Positions 33,486 to 42,606 of a DNA stretch of 61,109 nucleotides are shown piece by piece. Origin of the DNA: Chitinophagaceae bacterium (GTDB lineage: Bacteria; Bacteroidota; Bacteroidia; Chitinophagales; Chitinophagaceae). Under the pieces are notes generated by a model. The model worked only from the letters and a program-made list of their open reading frames with translations, searched no databases and was not told where the DNA came from. Location of the stretch: the NCBI GenBank assembly GCA_025449935.1, contig JANWIJ010000036.1:1-61109 (forward strand), in the 5' to 3' direction. The position numbers and the translations under genes were made by a program. The first letter of the stretch is position 1. Each line of letters opens with the position of its first letter.

Positions 33486-33491
33486 CCGGCG

Positions 33492-33499
33492 CAAAGATA
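33492..33499 (-). promoter_or_regulatory. TAnnTTTG box at the rlmN start
   Basis: A perfect TATCTTTG on the minus strand, ending six bases before the ATG. Predicted start point is about 2 nt upstream of the coding start. Confidence 0.4.
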
Positions 33500-33557
33500 A
33501 CTACTCGGCCATCGATTCAATTGATTTAACGGATATTTGCCCCCAAATAAGAGACGA

Positions 33558-34751
33558 ATGAAATCAGCGTATATTATTGATGCAGTCAGAACACCAATAG
33601 GAAAATACGGGGGTGTATTTGCAGGCGTACGACCAGATGATTTATTGGCTCATTCCATCCGGAGATTATTGCAAAGAAATTCAACGGTTGATGTCAATGA
33701 TATAGACGATGTGATTGCCGGCGCTGCCAACCAGGCCGGGGAAGACAACCGTAACGTAGCGAGAATGGCTGGCTTGCTGGCTGGTCTGCCCGTAACAGTA
33801 GCTGGGAATACGGTGAATCGTTTATGCGCTTCAGGGCTCCAGGCCATTATGGACGGGTCAAGGCAAATAATATGCGGCGATGCCACCCTGATAATTGCCG
33901 GCGGAACAGAAAGTATGACCAGGGCTCCCTATGTATTAGCAAAAAGCGAAGATGCCTTTGGACGTAAACAGGAAATATTTGATACAACCATGGGATGGCG
34001 GTTTATTAACAAAGAGCTATCAGCATTATATCATCCGTATACCATGGGCGAGACGGCTGAAAACGTGGCGAAACAGTGGAATATTGGCCGGGAGGAACAG
34101 GACGCTTTTGCACTTTTATCGCAACAAAAATATTTTGCAGCTGAAAAAGAGGGTAAATGGAAAGATGAAATTATGCCTGTTGAAGTATGGAGGGGGAAAG
34201 AAAAAATAATGGTGGAAGCTGACGAGCATCCCCGCGAAACATCGCTGGAGAAACTCGCTGAGTTAAAACCTGCTTTTAAAAAGGATGGAACCGTAACGGC
34301 AGGAAATTCTTCCGGCATTAATGACGGTTCTGCCGCGATGTTGCTGGCCAGCGAAGAAGCCGTAAATAAGTATGGGTTGAAGCCCCTGGCAAGAATTGTT
34401 TCGATGGCCGTGGCCGGGGTCGATCCTGCGATTATGGGCATCGGTCCTGTACCGGCCACCAAAAAAGCCTTGCAAAGAGCCGGTTTAACAGCCGCAGATA
34501 TTTCCCTGGTGGAATTGAACGAGGCTTTTGCTTCCCAATCGATTGCCTGTATAAAAGAACTCGGGCTGGAGCCAGGCATAGTGAATGTGAACGGGGGCTC
34601 CATTGCACTGGGCCATCCCCTGGGATGCAGCGGCACCCGTATTTCGGCTACGCTGCTGCATGAAATGAAGCGGAGAAATGCCCGCTACGGTTTGGCAACT
34701 ATGTGTGTTGGGGTAGGACAGGGGGCAGCAGTGATTTATGAAAAACTTTGA
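33558..34751 (+). CDS. Thiolase, 3-oxoadipyl-CoA thiolase-like
   Basis: 397 aa from the ATG at 33558 (MKSAYIIDAVRTPIGKYGG); a TTG at 33537 is less likely. Cleaves or forms 3-oxoacyl-CoA with CoA/acetyl-CoA. Active residues: Cys90 in VNRLCASGLQAI, His353 in LGHPLGCSGTR and Cys383 in TMCVGVGQGAAV. Several stretches, such as NQAGEDNRNVARMAGLLAGL and EIFDTTMGWRF, match PcaF/PaaJ-type thiolases of aromatic degradation more closely than a biosynthetic acetoacetyl-CoA thiolase. No other beta-ketoadipate or phenylacetate gene is nearby, so a general fatty-acid or ketone role is possible. Confidence 0.93.
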   Translation: MKSAYIIDAVRTPIGKYGGVFAGVRPDDLLAHSIRRLLQRNSTVDVNDIDDVIAGAANQAGEDNRNVARMAGLLAGLPVTVAGNTVNRLCASGLQAIMDGSRQIICGDATLIIAGGTESMTRAPYVLAKSEDAFGRKQEIFDTTMGWRFINKELSALYHPYTMGETAENVAKQWNIGREEQDAFALLSQQKYFAAEKEGKWKDEIMPVEVWRGKEKIMVEADEHPRETSLEKLAELKPAFKKDGTVTAGNSSGINDGSAAMLLASEEAVNKYGLKPLARIVSMAVAGVDPAIMGIGPVPATKKALQRAGLTAADISLVELNEAFASQSIACIKELGLEPGIVNVNGGSIALGHPLGCSGTRISATLLHEMKRRNARYGLATMCVGVGQGAAVIYEKL

Positions 34752-34813
34752 TGAAAAAACAGGAGCTGTAACTATTTCTGGTAACTTTCGTCTGGTATTC
34801 TAAAACGCGCAAT

Positions 34814-35218
34814 ATGAAAAAATTATTTTTCTCATTCCTCGTGATGTGCTGCATCACCACCATACATGCACAGGTTGATTCTTCTTTCAAGGAATACGCA
34901 GGCCGCTATGTATTTCCTGAAGGAACGGTAGTGCCGGATGTTACCGTGGCTATCGAAGGAGAAGCATTGACCATGAGCTCTACCGCAGGAACCTCCACGC
35001 TCACCAAACTGGGTACGGATTCATTCTCGATTGTAGAATTCAGCGGTACAGCAGTTTTTAAGCGAAATGAAACAAATAAAATAAATGGGGTTCATATTGA
35101 AGCAGCCGGCTACATTATGGATGGCACAAAGGACGAAAGTAATGGCTGGTCCTTCAGGGTGTACCTGAAACCTGCCGGAACAGCGATGAACCGGGCAGGC
35201 AAAAAGCAACAGGGTTGA
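34814..35218 (+). CDS. Exported protein, DUF3471-like
   Basis: 134 aa. Signal peptide about 1-19 (ITTIHA-Q), so it is periplasmic or secreted. The mature part is a small beta-rich fold: YAGRYVFPEGTVVPDVTVAI, LTMSSTAGTSTLTKL, and SIVEFSGTAVFKRNETNK. The Y-x-G-x-Y opening and layout resemble DUF3471 modules that follow beta-lactamase-like domains, but here the module is alone. Function is unknown. It is separated from the convergent gene by a bidirectional terminator. Confidence 0.75.
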   Translation: MKKLFFSFLVMCCITTIHAQVDSSFKEYAGRYVFPEGTVVPDVTVAIEGEALTMSSTAGTSTLTKLGTDSFSIVEFSGTAVFKRNETNKINGVHIEAAGYIMDGTKDESNGWSFRVYLKPAGTAMNRAGKKQQG

Positions 35219-35236
35219 TTATAAACCAACCCTGTT
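35208..35236. terminator. Bidirectional terminator between convergent genes
   Basis: AACAGGGTTG / CAACCCTGTT form a 10-bp perfect stem with a 9-nt loop. It overlaps the end of the plus-strand gene and precedes the stop of the minus-strand gene. On the minus strand it is followed by GCTTTTTGCC, so it works best for that gene. Confidence 0.7.
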
Positions 35237-35242
35237 TCCCTA

Positions 35243-37018
35243 TTAACCTTTTACTTTTTTGACTGGCACCATTTTTACTTTCTCCGGAGGTTTGACTGGC
35301 GGAGGTGGTGGGGGAAGTTCAGGTTTTTCTTCCATCATCATTCTCTCTTTTTTCATTTCTTTACTGCTTTCGGCTTTTGCCCGGTTGCTTTCCTCTCCCG
35401 CCATATTTATCATGTCAAAAAGTTGCTTCAATGCATTTTCTTCCTGGTTACTGAACCTGAATTCCATACTGCTGTTCAGGCTTCCATTTTCATAATTCCC
35501 ACCTGAAATAACCAATTGGTCAAACCGCCCTGTCAGATTCTTTATTTGTTGCTCTTTGCCCCCGTTACCGCCCTCTTTTTTCTGAAACAACATACTCACC
35601 AATTCTTTTAGATTCAGGCTCATCAGCATCGGGTAACGGTTATAGGACTGCAACCATTCAGGCAAAGCGCCTGTACCCGGATTATTCAGGAACGCGGTAG
35701 CGGTATTCTCTGACAAAGACAGGACAAACAGGCTGTCATTATATCGTACAACCGGTTTAAAGTCCTTCATCATTTTTTCTCCCTTTCCTGATGTTTTTAA
35801 GGAATCCATTATTTTTGTGACGGCCTGTTTCAATTCCTCAAGTTTTGCTTTATCAGCAACCGGAATAGCCAGGATAAATTCAATACCCTGCATTTTACCG
35901 GCAGGCTGCTCCTGTATATTATCACTTTTAATAACGGCCAGCATCATATTATTTTTAAAGGCAGTTGTTAACAGGCTGAGGTCAAAGGGAATTTTGCTTT
36001 TAATACTGTCTAACATCTTATTCAGACCGGTTTGCTGTATCATTTCTTTCGCCAGCCCCGTATTTACAGAAGTAATCACTAACCCCAGTAAGGTTCCTGC
36101 CGGCAGGCGTCGCATAAGTTCAGTATTGAGCGTTGCTGTCGGGTATTTTTTATAAATATCCGCTAACGGACCTTCCATATAGCTTTGACTGTGCCCGCTT
36201 ATTTTTCCATTTTCAAAGTTGATAACCGATGTTTTGTTTTTGCCGGCCAGGGATTGTAATTGGGAAAAAACCTGTTCCATGGGATTAATTCCCCGCAGGG
36301 CGGGATTGGGACCGCCATTATTCCAGAGTTTGATGTCACCCGCTGTTGTCATCAGGCTGGTAAATGGGTTGTTGTAGTAAAAGGGGTTACCAGGTTTGGG
36401 AGTAAGTAATTCAAAACAGGCATCCCGTTGTGTCTTCCGGAGCCGGAAGTTGTATTCCTCCATCTTTTTTTCAAAGTCAACGTCCCCGGTCGTATCGCTG
36501 TAGAGTTCGCTGAGTTCAAGCTGAAGATTTTTTTTATTTACAGTATTGAACACAAACACTTCCTCGTTCCAGGCCAAAACGCTCCCGCCTTTCCCCGTAA
36601 ACAGGATTTTATTGGTACCATAGGTATGCACCGGGTCATCTTCCTTAGCTATTTTTCTTACTGTTCCGGCAAACAACGATTCATCTTTCAGCAGCCCGAA
36701 GATGTTGAAAGAAGTACCGGTCCGGCCACCCGAAGAATCATTGACCGAGACAACCAGCAAATCCCGGGTGAAGTCTATTCCTGAAACGGAGGGATCGGCG
36801 AGAAAGGCTTTCAGGTCGGTATTTTCATTTTTCATCATTTCACGGTAAATAAAGCTTTGCCGGAAAGTTTCTCCTGGAATTTTAGTGGCCAGTTTTACGG
36901 GGTTAAAGCTCATAACCATTGATGCACCGGCCGGGAGGTATTTAATCAATGGGGTTTGTTGTGAAAAAACAGGAACCTGCGAAAACAGTACGGTCAGGGC
37001 AACTAAGAAATTCTTCAT
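35243..37018 (-). CDS. DUF4836-like exported protein
   Basis: 591 aa. Signal peptide 1-19 (QVPVFS-Q) and no lipobox or internal membrane helix, so exported to the periplasm or surface. The body is repetitive beta-alpha, with PAGASMVMSFNPVKLATKIP, DLLVVSVNDSSG and NFENGKISGHSQSY, the pattern of DUF4836 family proteins of Bacteroidota. The C-terminus is charged and proline-rich (MMMEEKPELPPPPPPVKPP, then a basic end). DUF4836 proteins have unknown function, and their surface location makes an envelope role plausible. Its gene directly precedes hisS with a 10-nt gap from the stop of hisS. Confidence 0.75.
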   Translation of the reverse strand: MKNFLVALTVLFSQVPVFSQQTPLIKYLPAGASMVMSFNPVKLATKIPGETFRQSFIYREMMKNENTDLKAFLADPSVSGIDFTRDLLVVSVNDSSGGRTGTSFNIFGLLKDESLFAGTVRKIAKEDDPVHTYGTNKILFTGKGGSVLAWNEEVFVFNTVNKKNLQLELSELYSDTTGDVDFEKKMEEYNFRLRKTQRDACFELLTPKPGNPFYYNNPFTSLMTTAGDIKLWNNGGPNPALRGINPMEQVFSQLQSLAGKNKTSVINFENGKISGHSQSYMEGPLADIYKKYPTATLNTELMRRLPAGTLLGLVITSVNTGLAKEMIQQTGLNKMLDSIKSKIPFDLSLLTTAFKNNMMLAVIKSDNIQEQPAGKMQGIEFILAIPVADKAKLEELKQAVTKIMDSLKTSGKGEKMMKDFKPVVRYNDSLFVLSLSENTATAFLNNPGTGALPEWLQSYNRYPMLMSLNLKELVSMLFQKKEGGNGGKEQQIKNLTGRFDQLVISGGNYENGSLNSSMEFRFSNQEENALKQLFDMINMAGEESNRAKAESSKEMKKERMMMEEKPELPPPPPPVKPPEKVKMVPVKKVKG

Positions 37019-37028
37019 GAGTATTTGC

Positions 37029-38402
37029 TTAAAAAGTGTGTTTAATTAATTCACCCGCCGGAATGGTTTTTTGTTCGCCGGATGAAAGATTTTTGATGTT
37101 ACAGGTATTTTCGTTGAGTTCTTTTTCGCCGATTATTATAACATACGGAATATTTTTCTTTTCAGCATATTTGAACTGCTTGTCAAATTTTGCCGTTTCA
37201 TGAAACAATTCACTTCTCACGCCCTGCTGGCGGAGCTGCTGCAGGAGTTCAAAAGATTTATTGCTTTCTTTTTCTCCCAGGTTAAAAAATAAAACCTGGG
37301 TGCCCACATGAACATCGTCCGGGAAGAGCTTTAATTCGGCCAGTACATCATAAATACGATCCACCCCGAACGAGATTCCCACGCCGGGGATATTGGGAAC
37401 ACCAAAAAGACCGGTGAGATCGTCGTAACGACCTCCGCCGCCAATGCTTCCCATTTGAACATCTTTTGCTTTTACTTCAAAAATAATCCCGGTATAATAG
37501 TTAAGCCCCCGTGCCAGGGCCGGATCAAAAGAGACATCATCACATGCATAGCGTGTGCTGGAAAGCACCGATTCAATTTCTTCAATACCTTTTTTTCCTT
37601 GCTCATTCTTCCCAACCACCTCCTTCAGTGCCTTTATTTTTTGGTCATTTGTTCCGGTAATTGCCAAATAGGTTTCAATGATAGTTATATTCTCAGCCGC
37701 GATCTTTTTATTGGCTAACTCCTCCTTCACTTTCTCTAAACCTATCTTATCCAGTTTGTCAATGGCGATGGTTATATCCGGCATTTTGTCTGCGCCCCCG
37801 CACAACTCGGCAAGCCCGGTCAGTATCTTCCTGCTGTTAATTCTTATCTGGACGTTTAAACCCAATTTTGAAAAAACAGTGGCGTAAATAATGGTAAGTT
37901 CTGTTTCATTGAGGAGTGAATTACTTCCCACCACGTCGGCATCACATTGGTAAAATTCACGGTACCTGCCTTTCTGTGGCCGGTCAGCTCTCCATACAGG
38001 CTGTATCTGGTATCGCTTGAACGGAAATGTCAGCTGTGCATGATTCATCGCGACATATCTTGCAAATGGAATGGTCAGATCATACTTAAGCGCCCTTTCG
38101 GTTATTCCTTTTACATTCTTACCCTTCAAAACCAACTCAAAATCTTCCTTTACCTGCTCCTGCCTGGCTGGATTCTCCAAACCGTTATTCAGGATTTTAA
38201 AAATCAGCTTGTCGCCTTCATCTCCGTACTTTCCCATCAATGTATCCAGGTTTTCCATCGCCGGTGTTTCCAGTGGCTGGAATCCATACAACTCAAAAAC
38301 GCTTTTAATTGTATCCAGGATATAATTCCGTTTTCGAACAGTTTCCGGCCCAAAATCTCTTGTTCCCTGTGGTAATGAAGGCTTTGCCATGTATAAGGTC
38401 AT
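37029..38402 (-). CDS. hisS: Histidyl-tRNA synthetase
   Basis: 457 aa class II synthetase that charges tRNA-His. Motif 2 region (KRYQIQPVWRADRPQ, YREFYQCDAD), the His-binding GLNYYTGIIFEV, and motif 3 GGGGRYDDL with GVGISFGVDRI are present, followed by the anticodon-binding domain (about 365-457). The ATG at 38402 overlaps the phosphatase stop (ATGA), supporting translational coupling; Met5 (38390), starting MAKPSLPQGTRDFGPE, fits the family equally well. The length matches the longer (about 450-aa) bacterial form. Confidence 0.97.
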   Translation of the reverse strand: MTLYMAKPSLPQGTRDFGPETVRKRNYILDTIKSVFELYGFQPLETPAMENLDTLMGKYGDEGDKLIFKILNNGLENPARQEQVKEDFELVLKGKNVKGITERALKYDLTIPFARYVAMNHAQLTFPFKRYQIQPVWRADRPQKGRYREFYQCDADVVGSNSLLNETELTIIYATVFSKLGLNVQIRINSRKILTGLAELCGGADKMPDITIAIDKLDKIGLEKVKEELANKKIAAENITIIETYLAITGTNDQKIKALKEVVGKNEQGKKGIEEIESVLSSTRYACDDVSFDPALARGLNYYTGIIFEVKAKDVQMGSIGGGGRYDDLTGLFGVPNIPGVGISFGVDRIYDVLAELKLFPDDVHVGTQVLFFNLGEKESNKSFELLQQLRQQGVRSELFHETAKFDKQFKYAEKKNIPYVIIIGEKELNENTCNIKNLSSGEQKTIPAGELIKHTF

Positions 38403-38896
38403 TTCTGGTTTGAGGTTTCCTCCAAAACTCCTGCGGGAGTTCCTGCGTTTTTCCTGATGATCGCATCACAGGCTTTGCTGATTAGGTGATAGGCATCGTG
38501 ATAACCCGGTTCGGGGCCATACCAGGGGTCGGGTACACCCCTGTTTTCGCCGGGGAATAATTCATTCAGCAGCAGGTCTGTCTTTGAAGGATCAAATTTG
38601 TTTTTGGCAATCCGGCGCATCTCGTCCATGACATCTTCTGCGAGGGCGTATATTTTATCATAGATTTCAAAATCGGCCGCGGTAAACCTTCTTGCCCGCT
38701 GCTTGCTGATATTGATACCATTCAGCTTGGCTACTTTTTGTGAGAGGGGATGTGGCGGTTCCCCGGTGTGGTAACTGTTTGTGCCCGCACTCTCTACGCT
38801 CCACGATAACCCGGCCCTGAAAGCCTTATCCTGTAAAATCCCTTCTGCCAGCGGACTACGGCAGATATTTCCCAGGCAGACCATTAAAATTTTCAT
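38399..38896 (-). CDS. Low-molecular-weight protein tyrosine phosphatase
   Basis: 165 aa. P-loop CLGNICRSP at residues 7-15 with nucleophile Cys7 and Arg13; the general acid is Asp in VPDPWYG near 130. Dephosphorylates tyrosine residues on proteins, often those that control polysaccharide export. It overlaps hisS by four bases, so the two are co-transcribed. The ATG must be at or within four codons of 38896 because the P-loop begins at residue 7. A perfect TATCTTTG box ends five bases before it. Confidence 0.95.
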   Translation of the reverse strand: MKILMVCLGNICRSPLAEGILQDKAFRAGLSWSVESAGTNSYHTGEPPHPLSQKVAKLNGINISKQRARRFTAADFEIYDKIYALAEDVMDEMRRIAKNKFDPSKTDLLLNELFPGENRGVPDPWYGPEPGYHDAYHLISKACDAIIRKNAGTPAGVLEETSNQK

Positions 38897-38901
38897 AAGC
38901 G

Positions 38902-38909
38902 CAAAGATA
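38902..38909 (-). promoter_or_regulatory. TAnnTTTG box at the phosphatase-hisS start
   Basis: A perfect TATCTTTG on the minus strand, ending five bases before the ATG. The P-loop position fixes the start, so a near-leaderless message is the simplest reading. Confidence 0.45.
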
Positions 38910-39101
38910 AGAATGCTGCTTCATGGTTCTGCCTGAAAAAGTTAAGCGATGGTCATGCGCGAACTATTAACAGGAATCTTATGGATTTCCCCATTGTGCA
39001 GCATCTAATTACTGCCGAAAATCTTGGTGATGCAGCCTGCAATAATTATCAGGCCGGAAGAGTAAAATTTGATAATTTGCTACCCCATAAAAAAACGACA
39101 G

Positions 39102-39350
39102 ATGTTTGAAGAATATGAAAAGAAAAAACGGAAGCAGATCTCCGGTATGAAATCATTGCTGGACTACGGCATGGGGCTGATTATTTTACTCATGGGCCTC
39201 TTCTTTTTATTCCGGTCCAAACTGGGCAATATGCCGCTAAATGAGCGGCTGGGAAAGCCCGATTCACTTGAAAAAGTATTCGGTGTTTTCTGCATCCTAT
39301 ACGGTGCCTGGCGTATTTACAGGGGTTACCGGAAAAACTATTTTAAATGA
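39102..39350 (+). CDS. Small two-helix membrane protein
   Basis: 82 aa from the ATG at 39102 (MFEEYEKKKRKQ). Membrane helices at about 20-39 (GMGLIILLMGLFFLF) and 58-74 (VFGVFCILYGAWRIY); both ends are basic, so both face the cytoplasm. It overlaps the following PstS-like gene by four bases (ATGA), so the two are coupled. No family is recognised. It may position or assist the adjacent lipoprotein. Confidence 0.75.
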   Translation: MFEEYEKKKRKQISGMKSLLDYGMGLIILLMGLFFLFRSKLGNMPLNERLGKPDSLEKVFGVFCILYGAWRIYRGYRKNYFK

Positions 39351-40282
39351 AATTGAACCTACTAACGAACTGTCTCAGTTCTTTGATCGTGTTGATTAGC
39401 TGTTTGCTGCTGACAAATTGTAAATCTTATAAGGAGCAAAAAGATGAGTTACCCGACCATGACAATAAGGGAACGATATATGTCAGTGCCGATGAATCCT
39501 TTAAGCCCGTCCTTGACGAACAGGTACAGGTGTATGAATCTAACCATTCAAATGCCCGGATAATCGTTAGTTACAAACCTGAAGCGGAGTGCTTAAAAGA
39601 CCTGCTGGTTGACAGTGTGCGAATGGTGATTGCTACCCGCCGGTTCAATGAAAATGAAAGAGAATTTATTGCAGATTCATTTAAGCTGGCGCTTAAGACC
39701 ATGACCATAGCGAGAGATGGTATTGCCGTCATCGTTCATCCGCAGGCAAAAGACTCTTTGTTTTCCATGCAGGACATCCGCGATATCCTGCAGGGGAGAT
39801 TTAAGAAAAATTTAATTCCTGTTTTTGACGGTGTAAAAGCAACCAGTACGGTACGTTTTATCATCGATTCAGTGCTGCGGGGAGACTCATTGACTTCCAG
39901 GGCAGTAGCTGCCAGGACCAGCGAAGGGGTTATTGACTATGTTGCCAGGAATCCCGATGTGATCGGCTTTATAGGGATCAGCTGGATTGGTAACCCGGAA
40001 GATAGCTCACAACTCAGTTTTTTGAAAAAAGTAAGAGTGGCAGGGATTGAAAGTACCGATATGCCGGGTTCATATGTTAAAGCTTACCAGGCAAATATTT
40101 ACATAAAACGGTATCCTATGGTACGGGATTTGAATTACATACTCAAGGAAAATTACAAAGGACTTGGAAATGCGTTTGCAAATTTCATGAGCGGAGAGAT
40201 CGGACAATTGATTTTCAAAAGAGCCTACCTGGCGCCGGCACAGAAGAAATTCGGCATCAGGCCAGTCAGGCTGAATGAGTAA
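39347..40282 (+). CDS. PstS-like phosphate-type substrate-binding lipoprotein
   Basis: 311 aa. Lipoprotein signal with Cys25 (LLTNC). A type II periplasmic-binding fold of the phosphate family: GTIYVSADESFKPVLDEQV, MVIATRRFNENE, DGIAVIVHPQAK, TSEGVIDYVARNPDVIGFIG. No pstC, pstA or pstB gene is in the window, so it is not part of a normal ABC importer here. It is coupled to the small membrane protein and followed 41 nt later by a TPR gene. In several Bacteroidota such a protein sits next to exbB-exbD-tonB; here that operon lies 17 kb away. Ligand is unproven. Confidence 0.85.
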   Translation: MKLNLLTNCLSSLIVLISCLLLTNCKSYKEQKDELPDHDNKGTIYVSADESFKPVLDEQVQVYESNHSNARIIVSYKPEAECLKDLLVDSVRMVIATRRFNENEREFIADSFKLALKTMTIARDGIAVIVHPQAKDSLFSMQDIRDILQGRFKKNLIPVFDGVKATSTVRFIIDSVLRGDSLTSRAVAARTSEGVIDYVARNPDVIGFIGISWIGNPEDSSQLSFLKKVRVAGIESTDMPGSYVKAYQANIYIKRYPMVRDLNYILKENYKGLGNAFANFMSGEIGQLIFKRAYLAPAQKKFGIRPVRLNE

Positions 40283-40323
40283 ACAAAGTGGTTATATTTA
40301 CAAACATTAAAAGAAGAAGTAAA

Positions 40324-42069
40324 ATGAAGAAAACCTTTATCACATTTTTATCAGCCGGGTTGCTGACAGTAACCGGGTTGAAAGCACAATCGATCCCGGA
40401 GGGCTTGAACCACCTCGCTGCAGACAGGTTCAAAAGTGCCTCAGGGGTCTTTGAAAAACTATTAGCGGTAAACCCGAATAATATTGAAGCAATTTATTGG
40501 CTGGGTCAGACATATTTCGATATGGATGACAACGAGGCAGCCCGTAAATTATATGATAAAGCACTGGCGACGAATGGCAGCGCACCCCTTATCCTTGTCG
40601 GGTTAGGTCATGCTGATTTGCTGGATAATAAAACCAGTGATGCACGGCAGAAGTTTGAGGCCGCATTAACGGCGAGCCGCGGTAAGAAAGGTGATGACCC
40701 TATGGTCCAAACAGCCATCGGTCGGGCCAATGTAGATGCCAAAGCCGGTGATTTCAATTATGCGATACAATTATTGGAAGCGGCCACCGCAAAGGATCCA
40801 AAAAACACAGAAACATTATTGCAGTTAGGAAATGCCTTCCGCAAAGCCAAACCGGGCGAAGGCGGCGGCGATGCCTATAAAACATACAAGAAAGCACTGG
40901 AGGTTAACCCGTCTTTTTCAGTAGCAAACCTGAGACTTGCCAAATTGTTCGAGTCGCAGAAAAACTGGGAGCTTGTGCTTGAGAACCTGAATGAAGCCAT
41001 CAGGAGAGATGCGAAGTTTTCTCCGGCCTATTATGAAATGTTTTATTATTATTTCTACCGCTCGAAGTTCCCGGAAGCAGAAGATCAGCTGAAAAAATAT
41101 ATTGCCAGTACGGATTCAGACAGTCAAACCGAATTTCTATATGCGCAGTTATGTTGGGCAAAAGGAGATTTTGATTGCGCCATTACAAAAGCAGAAGGCG
41201 TGGTAACTGTCATGGGCGACAAAACAAAACCCAAAGTACTGAAATTACTCGCCGATGCATATTTGCAGAAAGCTGATTATGCCAATGCAAAAAAATATGT
41301 TGACCGTTATTTCCAGCGGGAAAAGAAAGATGAAATCATCTCCTTCGACTATAAGTTAAAAGCAGATATCCTGTCTAAAACAGGCGGTACGGACGAAGAA
41401 GTATTTGAAAACTACGTAAAAGGTGTACAGGTTGACACTGTCCTGACTTCCAAAGTGGAGTTCTTAAAGCAGGGTGCCAAGTTTTTCAAGGAAGCCGGGA
41501 AAAGAGACAAGGAAGCGGAACTCCTGGATTTGATCACGAAGATCAAACCCAACCCCACGATCAATGACTATTTCGAAGTGATGCTGGCCCGCTATTTCGC
41601 AAAGAATCATGAAAAATCCAGGGAAACAGCCCTGCTGATGATTGACAAATTTCCTGAAGAAATATACGGGTACGAGTGGGCTTATAACAACAGTATTGCC
41701 ATCATCACGGATACGCTCAGAAGCGATACCGCCAGGAAAGCATACCAGGCGGCCACAGGTGTTCCGGATGTGATGAAATTATATGACTTTGCCCTCAAGG
41801 ATACAGCCAAGCATAAAAAGCATTATATCAATGCGGTCAGGTTCCTCGCCGCTTATTATATTAACGACGCAGGAGACAAGCAAAAATCCCTGGAATTCTT
41901 CAGGAAATGGCTGGAGGCTGATGTGGCTAATGCAGCAACAATCCAGCAGTATATTGACCAGATTGAAAAAATGCCTGCTAAAAAAGGAAGCAGCCCCAGG
42001 CCTGCTCCCCCTGTAACGGAAAAAAGTAAAACAAAAACGGCAACTAAAGCTGTCGTGAAAAAGACGTAG
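40324..42069 (+). CDS. Exported tetratricopeptide-repeat protein
   Basis: 581 aa from the ATG at 40324 (MKKTFITFLSAGLL); signal peptide about 1-21 (TGLKA-Q). At least five TPR helices are visible: FKSASGVFEKLLAVNPNN, EAARKLYDKALATNG, NYAIQLLEAATAKDPKN, DAYKTYKKALEVNPS and NLNEAIRRDAKFSPAYYE, with more degenerate repeats to residue 540. The C-terminal 40 residues are Lys/Pro-rich. TPR arrays build protein scaffolds; a role in the periplasm with the upstream binding protein is inferred. It ends with a terminator, after which the nuo operon starts. Confidence 0.88.
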   Translation: MKKTFITFLSAGLLTVTGLKAQSIPEGLNHLAADRFKSASGVFEKLLAVNPNNIEAIYWLGQTYFDMDDNEAARKLYDKALATNGSAPLILVGLGHADLLDNKTSDARQKFEAALTASRGKKGDDPMVQTAIGRANVDAKAGDFNYAIQLLEAATAKDPKNTETLLQLGNAFRKAKPGEGGGDAYKTYKKALEVNPSFSVANLRLAKLFESQKNWELVLENLNEAIRRDAKFSPAYYEMFYYYFYRSKFPEAEDQLKKYIASTDSDSQTEFLYAQLCWAKGDFDCAITKAEGVVTVMGDKTKPKVLKLLADAYLQKADYANAKKYVDRYFQREKKDEIISFDYKLKADILSKTGGTDEEVFENYVKGVQVDTVLTSKVEFLKQGAKFFKEAGKRDKEAELLDLITKIKPNPTINDYFEVMLARYFAKNHEKSRETALLMIDKFPEEIYGYEWAYNNSIAIITDTLRSDTARKAYQAATGVPDVMKLYDFALKDTAKHKKHYINAVRFLAAYYINDAGDKQKSLEFFRKWLEADVANAATIQQYIDQIEKMPAKKGSSPRPAPPVTEKSKTKTATKAVVKKT

Positions 42070-42093
42070 AACTCGGTTTTCTTCTTTTACAAA

Positions 42094-42131
42094 GAAAATC
42101 CCTTGCTGTTATGGTGGGGGATTTTTCTTTT
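42094..42131 (+). terminator. Terminator of the TPR gene
   Basis: GAAAATCCC pairs with GGGATTTTTC across a 15-nt GC-poor loop, followed by TTTTTATT. The stem has a small internal bulge. It separates the TPR unit from the nuo promoter. Confidence 0.65.
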
Positions 42132-42184
42132 TATTAAGCCTTGTGGCAGACCATTTTAGTTAAGGTATTTTCAGCCTGTCACCT

Positions 42185-42192
42185 TATTTTTG
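42185..42192 (+). promoter_or_regulatory. Candidate nuo operon -7 box
   Basis: A perfect TATTTTTG, 18 nt before the nuoA ATG, with start point near 42197. The -33 element is weak. Confidence 0.45.
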
Positions 42193-42210
42193 CCACCAGA
42201 GTAAAAACCT

Positions 42211-42606
42211 ATGATTCACTTACTTCAAACAGGCCTGAATAGCGCAGATTCCAGTTCTTACCTCCCGGTAGGTATCCAGGTTATTTTTGCAGTGGGTTTG
42301 GTGGCATTCCTTACATTCCTGACTCATTTCCTGGGACCTAAAAGAAAAACGGCCGACAAGTTACAGAATTTTGCCAGTGGTATTGAATCGCACGGGGATG
42401 CCCGGCAACCGATGGCTATTAAATATTTTCTAACGGCTATATTATTTGTCCTGTTTGATGTGGAAGTGATTTTCTTCTACCCGTATGCCGTTAATTTTAA
42501 AGGCCTGGGTTGGGATGGTTTTTGGGCAGTGGCCATGTTTGTTGGATTTTTCCTGTGTGGATTCATATATATTGTTAAGAGGGGTGCTTTGAAGTGGGAA
42601 GATTAG
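42211..42606 (+). CDS. nuoA: NADH-quinone oxidoreductase subunit A
   Basis: 131-aa membrane subunit of complex I with three helices (about 22-44, 70-92, 98-122). The conserved first cytoplasmic loop reads FASGIESHGDARQPMAIKYF, where E. coli NuoA has GCESF; the Cys is absent here, as in many Bacteroidota. It lies at the membrane foot near the quinone chamber, with NuoH and NuoJ. First gene of the operon, followed after 97 nt by nuoB. Confidence 0.95.
   Translation: MIHLLQTGLNSADSSSYLPVGIQVIFAVGLVAFLTFLTHFLGPKRKTADKLQNFASGIESHGDARQPMAIKYFLTAILFVLFDVEVIFFYPYAVNFKGLGWDGFWAVAMFVGFFLCGFIYIVKRGALKWED

Noticed and set aside
34031-34636. 201-codon minus-strand frame inside the thiolase
   Set aside because: Antisense shadow of a complete, well-conserved enzyme.
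38981-39109. Possible 42-codon gene (MDFPIVQHL) before the small membrane protein
   Set aside because: Runs into the next gene, has no family or promoter support and no sign of a fold.
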